Source of the DNA: [Eubacterium] saphenum
GTDB taxonomy: Bacteria > Bacillota > Clostridia > Peptostreptococcales > Anaerovoracaceae
Reading direction: 5' to 3'
Length of the DNA: 50,269 nucleotides
NCBI GenBank assembly: GCA_004555725.1
Contig: SFHC01000015.1
Coordinates: 1-50,269 of the forward strand
Below, in pieces: positions 16,420-24,994 of this stretch; position 1 is the stretch's first letter; the number at the start of each line of letters is the position of its first letter. The position numbers and the translations under genes are program-made. Under the pieces are notes generated by a model, which saw nothing but the letters and a program-made list of their open reading frames with translations, had not been told where the DNA came from and did not search any database.

Positions 16420-17922
16420 CTACATTAAGTCATCGCTGACTTCTACGGGATGACGGGAGAGGCTTCCAACCAGGAAGTAGACGATTCCGCCGGCGACGAG
16501 GCCAAGAACGATCTCGTGAATGTGGAACGGCGCGATTTTTACGCGGTTGAAGAAGATGAACACGGCAAGGCTGGTCAGCATGGATGCCAGGCAGGCCTGT
16601 GCGTTTCCTTTTCTCCAGTAGAGTCCGCCGATCATCGGCCAGAAGAACGCGGCTTCGAGTCCGCCGAAGGCGAACAGGTTGATCCAGACGATGATATCCG
16701 GCGGATTGACGGCAATCAGGCAGGTGATGACGCCGAACAGCAGGGTGATCGCGAAGCTGTACCCTGGAATTCGTTTCTGTGCTTTTTCTGTGCGTTCAGG
16801 ACGTTTTCCAACGATGTAGTGCAGGTAGAGATCCTTGATGATGGTCGCGGATGCGAGGATCAGCAGGGAGTCGACGGTGGACATGACGGCGGCGAGCGGC
16901 GCGGCCAGGAAGAGACCGGCGGCCCAGGTCGGCATGCAGTGCAGAACGACGTATGGAATGACGGCGTCGGTGGTTTTGATGGCGTCATTTGGAATCAGCG
17001 GCGCGGCCAATGTTCCGGCAAAGTGCATGCCGATCATGAGGATGCCGACGACGACAGTTCCATAGACCATGGCGCGGTGCATGGAGCGCGTGTCCTTGAA
17101 GCCCATGCAGCGGACGGCGGTCTGCGGAAGGCCCAGCGTTGCGATGCCGACCAGGACCCAGAAGGAGATCAGGTATCCCGGACTCAGAGCGACGATTCCC
17201 TTGCCGTATGAACCTTTGCCGATGAGGTTCCAGCCCGGATTGATCTGGTCGAGTGACGCAGTGATATGATGGAGTCCGCCGCCTGCCCTCAGAATAAAGA
17301 ACAGGAGAAGGAAGGTTCCGCAGGTCATAATCACGCCCTGGATCATGTCGGTGACGACTACTGCGCGGAAACCGCCGACGGAGGTGTAAATAATGACAAC
17401 TGCTGCGAACAGAAGCAGCGCCCATTTATACGGCAGTCCGGTGACGGTCTGCAGGAGGGTTGCGCCTCCGATAAACTGCGCGGCCATCTGGGTCGTGAAG
17501 AAGATGATCAGTGCAATGCCGCTGATAATGACGACGGCGTCGGACTGGTAGCGCGCGCGGAGATAGTCCGTGACGGTTACTGCGTCGATGCGGCGTGAAA
17601 TGAGTGCGAATTTCTTTCCGAGAACGCCGAGGGTCAGGAAGGTTGTGGCGATCTGGATTCCGGCTTCCCAGGATTGTGTGAGTCCCCAGCTTTCTGCAAG
17701 GCCTGGGCCGCCCAGAAATGAACTGGCGCTCGTATAAGTCGCAACGAGCGTCATGGCCAGGATGAATCCTCCCATCCCGCGGCCGCCCGCAAAATAGTTG
17801 TCTAAAAACCCCTGGGAGGCATGCTCGCGCGCGGAAACGCGGCTCTGCCAGATGCCGATGACCATCGTCAGAATCATGTATGCCGCGAGGATTCCCAGGA
17901 TAATGGTCTGCTTACTGCTCAT
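16420..17922 (-). CDS. panF: Sodium/pantothenate symporter
   Basis: 500 residues from ATG 17922 (GGGAGG upstream). About 13 membrane spans of the sodium:solute symporter family. Segments closely matching PanF as I remember it: GGRGMGGFILAMTLVATYTS, VGGFRAVVVTDMIQGVIM, GLPQTAVRCMGFKD, ASATIIKDLYLH and INLFAFGGLEAAFFWP. It imports pantothenate (vitamin B5) with Na+. Its start overlaps the end of yhdT by 11 bp, and the panF-yhdT pair is a known conserved association, which supports the specific call. Confidence 0.92.
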   Translation of the reverse strand: MSSKQTIILGILAAYMILTMVIGIWQSRVSAREHASQGFLDNYFAGGRGMGGFILAMTLVATYTSASSFLGGPGLAESWGLTQSWEAGIQIATTFLTLGVLGKKFALISRRIDAVTVTDYLRARYQSDAVVIISGIALIIFFTTQMAAQFIGGATLLQTVTGLPYKWALLLFAAVVIIYTSVGGFRAVVVTDMIQGVIMTCGTFLLLFFILRAGGGLHHITASLDQINPGWNLIGKGSYGKGIVALSPGYLISFWVLVGIATLGLPQTAVRCMGFKDTRSMHRAMVYGTVVVGILMIGMHFAGTLAAPLIPNDAIKTTDAVIPYVVLHCMPTWAAGLFLAAPLAAVMSTVDSLLILASATIIKDLYLHYIVGKRPERTEKAQKRIPGYSFAITLLFGVITCLIAVNPPDIIVWINLFAFGGLEAAFFWPMIGGLYWRKGNAQACLASMLTSLAVFIFFNRVKIAPFHIHEIVLGLVAGGIVYFLVGSLSRHPVEVSDDLM

Positions 17923-18202
17923 CGCGGCCTCCCTTCTCCGGGAATGCCGGATGTTCCTCCGTTTCATCATCAAGACTGAAATTGATAAATACCTTTTTCA
18001 GAAGAATGGCCAGGCCGATGATGGCAACAATAAATACGCCCGGTGTGCTCAGCAGCCACCACAGCGGAAGGCCTCCGATCTGCAGTCCAGTGCCGGACAA
18101 CCCGTACGCAAACCCGACGTGCCAGACAAAACAGATGATAAACAAGGTGATCGTCGCCTTTGCTTCCTTCCGGATTTGTCTCTCTTTTTCTTTTCTAGTC
18201 AT
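17912..18202 (-). CDS. yhdT: YhdT family membrane protein (DUF997), PanF partner
   Basis: 96 residues from ATG 18202 (AAAGGAAAG upstream). Two membrane spans: TLFIICFVWHVGFAYGL and FIVAIIGLAILLKKVFI, flanking GGLPLWWLLSTPG. DUF997/YhdT genes are regularly found next to panF and are thought to be a small subunit of the symporter. The last 11 bp overlap the panF start, so translation is coupled. A TATAAT-like -10 on the minus strand lies near 18280-18290. Confidence 0.9.
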   Translation of the reverse strand: MTRKEKERQIRKEAKATITLFIICFVWHVGFAYGLSGTGLQIGGLPLWWLLSTPGVFIVAIIGLAILLKKVFINFSLDDETEEHPAFPEKGGRDEQ

Positions 18203-18575
18203 AATGCTTTCCTTTCTCTGGATCCGCATCCGCGCGGATTCCATGAAATCAGTTTCCGCCGCATGAGAGCGGCTATGTGTATATTATACCGGCATTCCGT
18301 GTACATTCCAGTGGTTTCGACAAAAATAAGCCGGCAAAAGAGTGGCCGGACAATATTCTGTGTGACCTGCCGCTGAATCATGTCTGTTTATAATAAACTG
18401 TCCGGAGTCCGGATAATCGGACAATTATTAAGGATAATTCATTGAGTCCTTAATAAGTTAAGGAATATTTAAGAATTATGTGTTCAAAATAGTGGTAGAA
18501 TGGAGAGTAGATAATAACGACAGGAACGCACAAGGCGGTACAGAAATGTACTCTGACGTGCAGAAAGGAGAAATG

Positions 18576-18947
18576 ATGAAGAGTAATAAGTTGTCTAAGC
18601 TGACTGTCGTTCTCCTGACAGCAGCAATGGTACTTGCGTTTATGCCTGCGATGACATTCAGTTCACATGCGGCTTCCAAGAAGGCAAAGACTTCCATTAC
18701 GCGTGTTGCGCCGACCAAGGCGGCAAAATACACCATGACCGTTGGAAAGTCTGCAACCTTCAAGGCAAAGGCAGCGCCGTCCAAGCTGCAGAAGAAGACG
18801 GTTTATGCATCCAGCAGCGCCAAGGTTCTTACAATTAACAAGAAGACCGGAAAGGCATCTGCAAAGAAAGCCGGCACGGCAAAGGTAACCGCTAAGAACG
18901 GAAAGATGTCCGTCAGCTGGAAAGTAACCGTGAAGAAGGCTCAGTAG
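18576..18947 (+). CDS. Secreted Ig-like (BIG2) protein, N-terminal part before in-frame amber stop
   Basis: 123 residues from ATG 18576 (AAAGGAG at 18564-18570; ATG 18573 also possible). Signal peptide: KLSKLTVVLLTAAMVLAFMP, cleavage after SHA near residue 30. The mature part is a Lys-rich bacterial Ig-like group 2 domain: YTMTVGKSATFKAKA, VYASSSAKVLTINKKTGKAS, AKKAGTAKVTAK. Reading stops at TAG 18945-18947, yet the same frame stays open for a further 220 codons. The downstream ORF has no ribosome site or signal peptide of its own, so both parts were or are one protein. Confidence 0.8.
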   Translation: MKSNKLSKLTVVLLTAAMVLAFMPAMTFSSHAASKKAKTSITRVAPTKAAKYTMTVGKSATFKAKAAPSKLQKKTVYASSSAKVLTINKKTGKASAKKAGTAKVTAKNGKMSVSWKVTVKKAQ

Positions 18948-19610
18948 ACGGAGAGAGCAGATGCTGCGGCAAAGACTCTGAATACAGAGATGGCGCAGTT
19001 CCAGAATAAAACGCCGGAGCAGATTGCGGAGATGACCCCGGAGGATCAGGCGCAGCTTCTGAAGCAGTATTCTGCTATGCTCCCGGTCAATATTACGATT
19101 GACGCATCTGTCGTTAAGACACTGCCCAAGGATCAGCAGGCGATGCTGGTCAAGGATCTGTCCGTTCTTTCTTCTTATGATGTTACGGTTACACCGGGAA
19201 CACAGAAGGGAAATAACGCGACAGTTAATGTTAAGATTACTACATATAAGTACAGCACCGTTGCCGACACACTGCTGAATAACGTTACCACAGATTTTGG
19301 AGCCACTAACTTTATTCAGCTGTATAAGAATCCGACAGATAAGGAGCTTGCACTTAAACTGGCCGGCGTATTCATCAAGGACCTGAACGACCAGCTGTCG
19401 GCGATTACCACATCCGGCAGAGTAACCAGAACAGTTACTGTACCGATGGAATACTCAGGCGGTGTATGGCAGACAACCAAGACTACGGACTTTACGAACA
19501 CAACTGCTGTAAAGAAGACCGGCGCGTTCACTCTTGCGGACGCAATGACCGATGGTTTCTGCACGACAGTCGCAAATACCGTCAGCAAGCTTGCAGGACT
19601 GCTGAAGTAA
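18948..19610 (+). pseudogene. In-frame continuation of the Ig-like secreted protein after TAG
   Basis: The frame continues without interruption from the TAG to TAA 19608-19610 (220 codons; first ATG 18990). No Shine-Dalgarno sequence precedes 18990. The encoded part begins helical (TPEQIAEMTPEDQAQLLKQY), then has beta-rich segments (YDVTVTPGTQKGNNATVNVK, RTVTVPMEYSGGVWQTT). No family recognised; the lay-out resembles lipoprotein/secreted DUF domains with an NTF2-like fold. The joined protein would be about 344 codons. Either a recent nonsense mutation, amber readthrough, or a sequencing error; conservation of reading frame speaks against old decay. Confidence 0.6.
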
Positions 19611-19697
19611 TGATGTCAGGCTCACAGACAGGTGCCGGTTCGGGGAAGGGACTGCATCTGTTGGTGTGTCCATATAAGTCTATTAGTATGTGAGAAG

Positions 19698-19744
19698 AAG
19701 GAAAAGTACGCCTCGGGGAAGACCGGGGCGTGCTTTCCTTTTTT
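19698..19744 (+). terminator. Rho-independent terminator
   Basis: AAGGAAAAGTACGCC pairs with GGCGTGCTTTCCTT, followed by TTTTTT. Confidence 0.85.
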
Positions 19745-19812
19745 GGTGCGCCGTTAATTTTTGTCGACAAATAAAATTGATTGTATACATACAAAAAAAC
19801 AGGAAAATGTTG

Positions 19813-19841
19813 TTGACAGGAACCGAGAAAAAGGGTATAGT
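19813..19841 (+). promoter_or_regulatory. metY promoter
   Basis: TTGACA (19813-19818), 17 bp, TATAGT (19836-19841). The transcript would have a leader of about 325 nt before metY. I could not match the leader to an S-box or T-box. A second -10 (TATAAT, 20099-20104) lies nearer the gene. Confidence 0.75.
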
Positions 19842-19878
19842 AAGTGCATAAGTTAAATCACATTAAATCAGTATGTTA

Positions 19879-19995
19879 ATGGAGTTAATAACCTCGGAAC
19901 AGCAGAAGCGGGATACCGGGTGGAAGGAGAACGACTTGGGCATCATATTTGAAGAGCTGGTCCGGAGGAATTACCGGTTCGGACGAATGTTGTGA
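19879..19995 (+). CDS. Possible 38-residue leader ORF ahead of metY
   Basis: ATG 19879 to TGA 19993-19995 encodes 38 mostly charged residues (ends YRFGRML) inside the metY leader. There is no clear ribosome site and no run of Met or Cys codons, so a translational attenuator is not shown. Listed because it fills part of a 300-nt leader. Confidence 0.2.
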   Translation: MELITSEQQKRDTGWKENDLGIIFEELVRRNYRFGRML

Positions 19996-20173
19996 ACGGC
20001 AGAGCAATCTGCGGCGGCAAAGGGTCCGGAAGGGATTCTGTCCGCATGAAGCACAAAAAATAAAAAGCATTTTTGGAGAAATTATCAAACCCATAATATA
20101 TAATAGAGGATAAGAGTTTAGGAAAGGGCAGTTTCTGAAACTGCAGAAAGAGAAAGAGAAAGAGGAAAGATCA

Positions 20174-21460
20174 ATGGCAGAGCATAAGTTTGGATTCAAT
20201 ACACTTCAGCTTCACGTAGGACAGGAAGAGGCAGATCCGGTTACGGATTCCCGTGCAGTTCCTATTTATCAGACGACATCTTATGTGTTCCACAGCTGCG
20301 AGCACGCGGCTGACCGTTTTGGCCTGAGAGACGCCGGAAATATTTACGGCAGACTGACCAACTCCACACAGGACGTTCTCGAGAAGAGAGTAGCGGCGCT
20401 GGAAGGAGGAGTTGCAGGACTGGCGCTCGCTTCCGGAGCTGCAGCAGTAACCTACGCAATTCTGGCGCTGGCATCCGGCGGCGACCATGTCGTAGCACAG
20501 AAGACGATTTACGGCGGAAGCTCTAACCTTCTGGAGCACACACTGCGTCCGTACGGCATTGACACGACGTTTGTCGACGCGCATAACCTGGACGAGGTTG
20601 AAGGCGCGATCAGAGAGAACACCAAGGGTGTCTATATTGAAACACTCGGAAATCCGAATTCCGATATTCCTAACGTTGACGCCATCGCTGAGATCGCGCA
20701 CAAGCACGGCATTCCGGTTGTTGTAGATAACACATTCGGCACACCGTACCTGTTCCGTCCGCTGGAGCACGGCGCAGACGTTGTTGTACATTCTGCAACC
20801 AAGTTTATCGGCGGCCATGGAACAACTCTGGGCGGCATCATCGTAGACGGAGATACATTTGACTGGAGCAAGTCTGACAAGTATCCGCAGTTCACAGAGC
20901 CGAACGCAAGCTACCATGGTGTGAAGTTCGCGGATGTACCGGGAACAGTTGCAACGTATGTAAGAGCAATTCTGCTCAGAGACACCGGTGCGACACTGTC
21001 TCCGTTCAATGCGTTCCTCCTGCTGCAGGGACTCGAGACTCTGTCCCTCAGACTGGACCGTCACATTGAGAATACCAAGAAAGTTATCGAATATCTGAAG
21101 ACACAGCCGCTGGTTGAGTCCATCAACCATCCGTCCCTTGAGGATCATCCGGATCATGCGCTGTATGAGAAGTATTTCCCGAACGGCGGAGCATCTATCT
21201 TCACGTTCAACATCAAGGGCGGACAGAAGGAAGCGTTCGAGTTCATCGATCATCTGAAGATCTTCTCCCTGCTGGCTAATGTTGCGGACGTTAAGTCCCT
21301 GGTTATTCACCCGGCTACAACAACACACGCCGAGCTGAACGAGCAGGAGCTGGAGAATGTCGGCATTCACCAGAACACAATCCGTCTTTCCATCGGAACA
21401 GAGGATGCTGAGGATATTATCTGGGATCTGGATCAGGCATTCCAGGCTGTTGGAAAGTAA
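20174..21460 (+). CDS. metY: O-acetylhomoserine sulfhydrylase
   Basis: 428 residues, ribosome site AGAGGAAAG upstream of ATG 20174. PLP-dependent Cys/Met metabolism family: PIYQTTSYVF, IYGRLTNSTQDVLEKRVAALEGG, and the PLP lysine Lys210 in VVHSATKFIGGHG; C-terminal LVIHPATTTH and GIHQNTIRLSIGTED. Length above 420 with the extended central region (TFDWSKSDKYPQF) is typical of MetY rather than MetB/MetC (about 380-400). It makes homocysteine from O-acetylhomoserine and sulfide. It is monocistronic with its own strong promoter. Confidence 0.93.
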   Translation: MAEHKFGFNTLQLHVGQEEADPVTDSRAVPIYQTTSYVFHSCEHAADRFGLRDAGNIYGRLTNSTQDVLEKRVAALEGGVAGLALASGAAAVTYAILALASGGDHVVAQKTIYGGSSNLLEHTLRPYGIDTTFVDAHNLDEVEGAIRENTKGVYIETLGNPNSDIPNVDAIAEIAHKHGIPVVVDNTFGTPYLFRPLEHGADVVVHSATKFIGGHGTTLGGIIVDGDTFDWSKSDKYPQFTEPNASYHGVKFADVPGTVATYVRAILLRDTGATLSPFNAFLLLQGLETLSLRLDRHIENTKKVIEYLKTQPLVESINHPSLEDHPDHALYEKYFPNGGASIFTFNIKGGQKEAFEFIDHLKIFSLLANVADVKSLVIHPATTTHAELNEQELENVGIHQNTIRLSIGTEDAEDIIWDLDQAFQAVGK

Positions 21461-21755
21461 TTCATCAGGGACAAAATTATTCTGCGGCGCCTGGATAAGC
21501 CATGGGGCCGCAGGCAAGATTATACTTTGACTGAAAATCTGAATATCTGTAAATAAAACTCTGAGCGCCGGCGCTCCGGGCACACAGTGGGCCCGGCGTT
21601 CAAAAGTGTGTATAATACGTGATGAGACCAACTGCTGCACGGGGCGCTTTGTGATGAATTGCCCTGTGCGGTATCTGTTTTTGTGTGATAAATATAATAA
21701 TTCGTTTCATATACGCTGGAAAATTGTGATTTTATTGAATCATTTACCGGCAACC

Positions 21756-21857
21756 TTGAAATTGTTGGATAGTACTGGTACACTATAAACAAGATTATGT
21801 TCTTTTTTGAGAACTCATACCCGCAAACTTGATAATATTTTGGATATGGTGTATAAC
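21756..21857 (+). promoter_or_regulatory. Two tandem ilvE promoters
   Basis: P1: TTGAAA (21756-21761), 17 bp, TACACT (21779-21784) with TGG before it. P2: TTGATA (21829-21834), 17 bp, TATAAC (21852-21857). Both point to ilvE, with starts about 140 and 65 bp upstream of its ATG. Confidence 0.65.
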
Positions 21858-21927
21858 TATTGTTGCAGAAATTTATCTGTTTGCACAAAACGGGTATGGA
21901 TTGGTATTTGTCGAAAGGAGAATAACC

Positions 21928-22953
21928 ATGGAGAAGAAAAATCTTGACTGGGGAAAACTTACTTTTTCTTATCAGCCGACAGATTATCGTTATGTAGCTA
22001 ACTGGGAAAACGGAAGCTGGGATGAGGGCGAGCTGTCCACAGAAGCCAATGTAACAATGAGCGAGTGTGCAGGCGTCCTGCAGTATGCACAGGCTGTATT
22101 TGAGGGCCTGAAGGCTTACACAACCAAGGACGGCAGAATCGTTACTTTCCGTCCTGACCTGAACGGAGAGCGTATCGAGAGATCTGCAAAACGTCTGGTT
22201 ATGCCGGTATTCCCTAAGGAAAGATTTGTTGATGCAGTAAAGAAGGTTGTTAAGGCCAATGAAGCATGGGTTCCGCCATTTGGTTCCGGCGCAACTCTGT
22301 ATCTGAGACCGTTCCTGTTCGGAATCGGACCGGTTATCGGTGTAGCTCCGGCTCCTTCCTATCAGTTCCGTATGTTTGCAACTCCGGTAGGTCCTTACTT
22401 CCCGGGCGGAGCTGTTAAGCCGATCAGAGTTAAGGTTTCTGACTATGACCGTGCGGCGCCGGTAGGAACAGGCGACATCAAGGCAGGACTGAACTATGCA
22501 ATGTCCCTGCGCGCGATCGATGAGGCACACAGAGAAGGATTCAACGAGAACTTCTACCTGGATTCCAAGACCAGAACAAACCTGGAGGAGACAGGCGGAG
22601 CAAATATTATCTGCATCAAGGGAAATAAATTCATCACACCGAAGTCAAATACAATTCTGCCTTCCGTTACACGCCGTTCCCTGGAAGTCGTTGCAAAGGA
22701 CTACTTGGGCATGGAAGTTGAGGAGAGAGTCATCCCATTCACAGAGCTGAAGGAAATGGACGAAATCGGAGTCTGCGGAACAGCTGCAGTTATCGCTCCG
22801 GTTGGAGAAATCAACGACCACGGCGATGTCATCAAGGTTCCGACAGGCATGGAGAACTGCGGACCTGTCCTGAAGAAGCTGAGAGACACACTGACAGGAA
22901 TTCAGATGTGCGAGATCGAGGCACCGGAAGGATGGATTATCGAGATCAAGTAA
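21928..22953 (+). CDS. ilvE: Branched-chain amino-acid aminotransferase
   Basis: 341 residues from ATG 21928 (AAAGGAG eight bases upstream); a long in-frame ORF beginning at 21829 is not used. Class IV PLP aminotransferase: QYAQAVFEGLKAY, FRPDLNGERIERSAKRL, LYLRPFLFG, PLP lysine Lys185 in GTGDIKAGLNYA, NLEETGGANI and CGTAAVIAPVG. Catalyses the final step of Val, Leu and Ile synthesis. This is the longer group resembling eukaryotic BCAT, frequent in Clostridia. Confidence 0.95.
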   Translation: MEKKNLDWGKLTFSYQPTDYRYVANWENGSWDEGELSTEANVTMSECAGVLQYAQAVFEGLKAYTTKDGRIVTFRPDLNGERIERSAKRLVMPVFPKERFVDAVKKVVKANEAWVPPFGSGATLYLRPFLFGIGPVIGVAPAPSYQFRMFATPVGPYFPGGAVKPIRVKVSDYDRAAPVGTGDIKAGLNYAMSLRAIDEAHREGFNENFYLDSKTRTNLEETGGANIICIKGNKFITPKSNTILPSVTRRSLEVVAKDYLGMEVEERVIPFTELKEMDEIGVCGTAAVIAPVGEINDHGDVIKVPTGMENCGPVLKKLRDTLTGIQMCEIEAPEGWIIEIK

Positions 22954-22999
22954 CCATCTTCTTCTCTCGTTTTGGCAAACGTTTGAACAGAACATATTT

Positions 23000-23037
23000 A
23001 CGGTACAGCTCTTCCGCGGGCTGTGCCGTTTTTTTAT
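23000..23037 (+). terminator. ilvE terminator
   Basis: ACGGTACAGC (23000-23009) and GCTGTGCCGT (23020-23029) pair with one G-T wobble, followed by seven T. Confidence 0.9.
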
Positions 23038-23120
23038 CCGGTACTGCAGGAGTGTATATGCTTCTGACTGCGTGCGGATGAAAGAGAAACAGAAGATCAG
23101 AAAGGGCAGAGGTGAATGAT

Positions 23121-23636
23121 ATGGAGTGGGTGACTGCGGAACACGGATTTGGTCCGGAATATGATGCACAGTCAAAGATACTGATTCTCGGAAGCTTTCC
23201 GTCAGTGAAATCGCGGGAGCAGGCATTTTATTACGGCCATCCGCAGAACCGTTTCTGGAAGGTTCTGGCTGCGCTGGCTAGAAGCCGTGTTCCGGAAACA
23301 ACAGATGAAAAAAGAGCCTTCCTGCATGCTCACCACATCGCTGTATATGACGCGATTGAAAGATGCACGATCAAAGGCTCTTCAGACAGTTCCATCCGAG
23401 ATGTCGTCCCGGCTGATATTCAGCCGATTCTGGACGGATCTCAGATCGGAAGCAGAATTTTTACCAACGGGCGGAAGGCCGGACAGATGTATAAGAAATA
23501 TATCTTTCCAAGAACGGGCATCCCTTCCCGCGACTTGCCGTCCACGAGTCCGGCCAATGCTGCATGGACCCTGGATAAGCTCATTCAGGAATGGGAAAAT
23601 TGGATTGACCCGGATTTACTGAAACAGGAATTGTAG
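23121..23636 (+). CDS. DNA-deoxyinosine glycosylase (uracil-DNA glycosylase fold)
   Basis: 171 residues from ATG 23121 (AGAGGTGA five bases upstream; GTG 23112 is an alternative). UDG-superfamily signs: ILILGSFPSVKSREQAFYYGHPQNRFWKVL at the N-terminus (the GxxPS and NPQNRFW-type motifs of the TIGR04274 family), IAVYDAIERCTIKGSSDSSI in the middle, and the LPSTSPANA motif near the C-terminus. It excises hypoxanthine from DNA after adenine deamination. No neighbours are functionally linked. Confidence 0.88.
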   Translation: MEWVTAEHGFGPEYDAQSKILILGSFPSVKSREQAFYYGHPQNRFWKVLAALARSRVPETTDEKRAFLHAHHIAVYDAIERCTIKGSSDSSIRDVVPADIQPILDGSQIGSRIFTNGRKAGQMYKKYIFPRTGIPSRDLPSTSPANAAWTLDKLIQEWENWIDPDLLKQEL

Positions 23637-23657
23637 CCGGTTCCGGCTTTTCAGGCG

Positions 23658-24500
23658 TTATTTTTCGCGGCGGCGATTCCGATTGGACGGTGCAGGGGAG
23701 GACGCTCCGGATGGCTTTCCAGAGGATTTCCTGGATGGTTTTCCGGACTGCGTGCGGGTGCGGCGGCCGGATGCATTGTTTCTCGCCTTCGTTTTTTTAC
23801 CGCTGCGGCTGTTCTTTTGCCGGTGGGACTTTCCAGTGTCAGCCATTTTATTGGTATTTCCTTGCTTCTTTCTTTTTGTCTTCTCCTTCATCACGGAAAA
23901 ACCGAACTGGCCAAGAGGATGCCCCAGGGCGTAATACGTGCCGTGTGAATAGGCAATTGGATGTGCGTCTTCCAGATGGAAGGTGCCGCGTTCATCCATA
24001 TATGCTTCGTCTGCCTGTACACAGACGACTTCTGCAAGAAACATCACATGGCTCCCGAGATCAATGCTCTGTGTGACTTTGCACTCGATGTTGACAGGGG
24101 ATTCTTCTACTGTCGGCGCCTGGACGATATGGCCTTTTCCCGGCGTCAGGCCGAGCGTCTGGAACTTATCTACATCTCTTCCAGAGCGGACGCCGCAGAA
24201 ATCTGCTGCAGGTGCGAGTTTTTCTGTGGTCAGATTGATGACGAATTCACCGCTTTTCTCAATCAGACCAAAGGAATAACGCTCTCTTCTCACAGAGATG
24301 GAGACCATCGGCGGATCGGAACAGATTGTCCCGGTCCATGCTACCGTAAAGATATTCGGCTTTCCCGAGTCTGGATCACAGCAGCTGACCATGACGGCAG
24401 GAATCGGGTAGAGCTGATTGCCGGGTTTAGCGAACGGAGTTTTATGGTGCGGTCTGCGCGTTGCGGAAGTGCGTGCGCGTTCAGGTTCTTGTCTTTTCAT
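23658..24500 (-). CDS. Flavin reductase family protein with long basic tail
   Basis: 280 residues. Residues about 25-205 form an FMN-binding split barrel of the flavoredoxin type: YPIPAVMVSCCDPDSGKPNIFTVAW, DPPMVSISVRRERYSF, GEFVINLTTEKL, DFCGVRSGRDVDKF and HPIAYSHGTYYALG. These proteins bind FMN and reduce it or act as electron carriers. Residues about 206-280 are a disordered Lys/Arg/Ser/Gly-rich tail that the family does not normally have and that could bind nucleic acid or anionic surfaces. It diverges from the hydrogenase operon start. Confidence 0.85.
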   Translation of the reverse strand: MKRQEPERARTSATRRPHHKTPFAKPGNQLYPIPAVMVSCCDPDSGKPNIFTVAWTGTICSDPPMVSISVRRERYSFGLIEKSGEFVINLTTEKLAPAADFCGVRSGRDVDKFQTLGLTPGKGHIVQAPTVEESPVNIECKVTQSIDLGSHVMFLAEVVCVQADEAYMDERGTFHLEDAHPIAYSHGTYYALGHPLGQFGFSVMKEKTKRKKQGNTNKMADTGKSHRQKNSRSGKKTKARNNASGRRTRTQSGKPSRKSSGKPSGASSPAPSNRNRRREK

Positions 24501-24796
24501 AGTGATTTCTTTCTGGATATGGAAGATCGTTCTGCAAGCGGGCAGAATGACCGGTTCCTCCTTCTAGTTAAGTTATTTAATTCTGATTAAAATATATTTG
24601 CCGGGAAATACTGTTTGTTAAATCACAATCACATAGTTGTTTCTGATCAACTAGAGTAGTTAATATTTTATCATATATTTTCATATCAGGGGGTCGATTT
24701 CTGCAAATACATATCATAACTGTGTGTTGAATCGCAAACAATCATGATGATTGACAAAGTGTATGCAGTATTTTTATTTCTGTCCTATAGAACTGC

Positions 24797-24824
24797 TTGA
24801 TATATGTATATATCGTGGTACAAT
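24797..24824 (+). promoter_or_regulatory. Hydrogenase operon promoter
   Basis: TTGATA (24797-24802), 16 bp, TACAAT (24819-24824) with a TGG just upstream. The predicted start, about 24831, lies a few bases before the structured leader. A TTGACA at 24751 has only a poor -10. The flanking 24501-24790 is A/T-rich and otherwise empty. Confidence 0.65.
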
Positions 24825-24840
24825 AATAGACATAGTCAAT

Positions 24841-24962
24841 ATAACGGCGGCGCAGAATAGAGCACTGTACAATGTCTGAATTGTTTACCGATTGTTTTTC
24901 TGTATTGGTCATCGGTTCAGACCGCGTTCATGCTGCGGTGCAGAATGTGATGCCGCCGTATG
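24841..24962 (+). ncRNA. Structured 5' leader, possible riboswitch of the hydrogenase operon
   Basis: ACGGCGGC (24844-24851) pairs perfectly with GCCGCCGT (24952-24959), closing a roughly 100-nt domain. Inside are two hairpins: ACCGAT (24887-24892) with ATCGGT (24911-24916), and ACCGC (24921-24925) with GCGGT (24935-24939). GCAGAAT occurs just inside the closing stem on both sides. I do not recognise a described riboswitch class. Confidence 0.5.
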
Positions 24963-24994
24963 TCTGTTAATTGAAGTAAAGAAGGGTTACTAGT

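Noticed and set aside
18945..18947. Pyrrolysine insertion at TAG
   Set aside because: TAG ends several ordinary genes in the window and no PYLIS or pyl gene is visible; kept only as a readthrough possibility.
19848..20173. S-box or T-box riboswitch before metY
   Set aside because: Neither the S-box core nor the T-box AGGGTGGNACCGCG sequence is found in the long leader.
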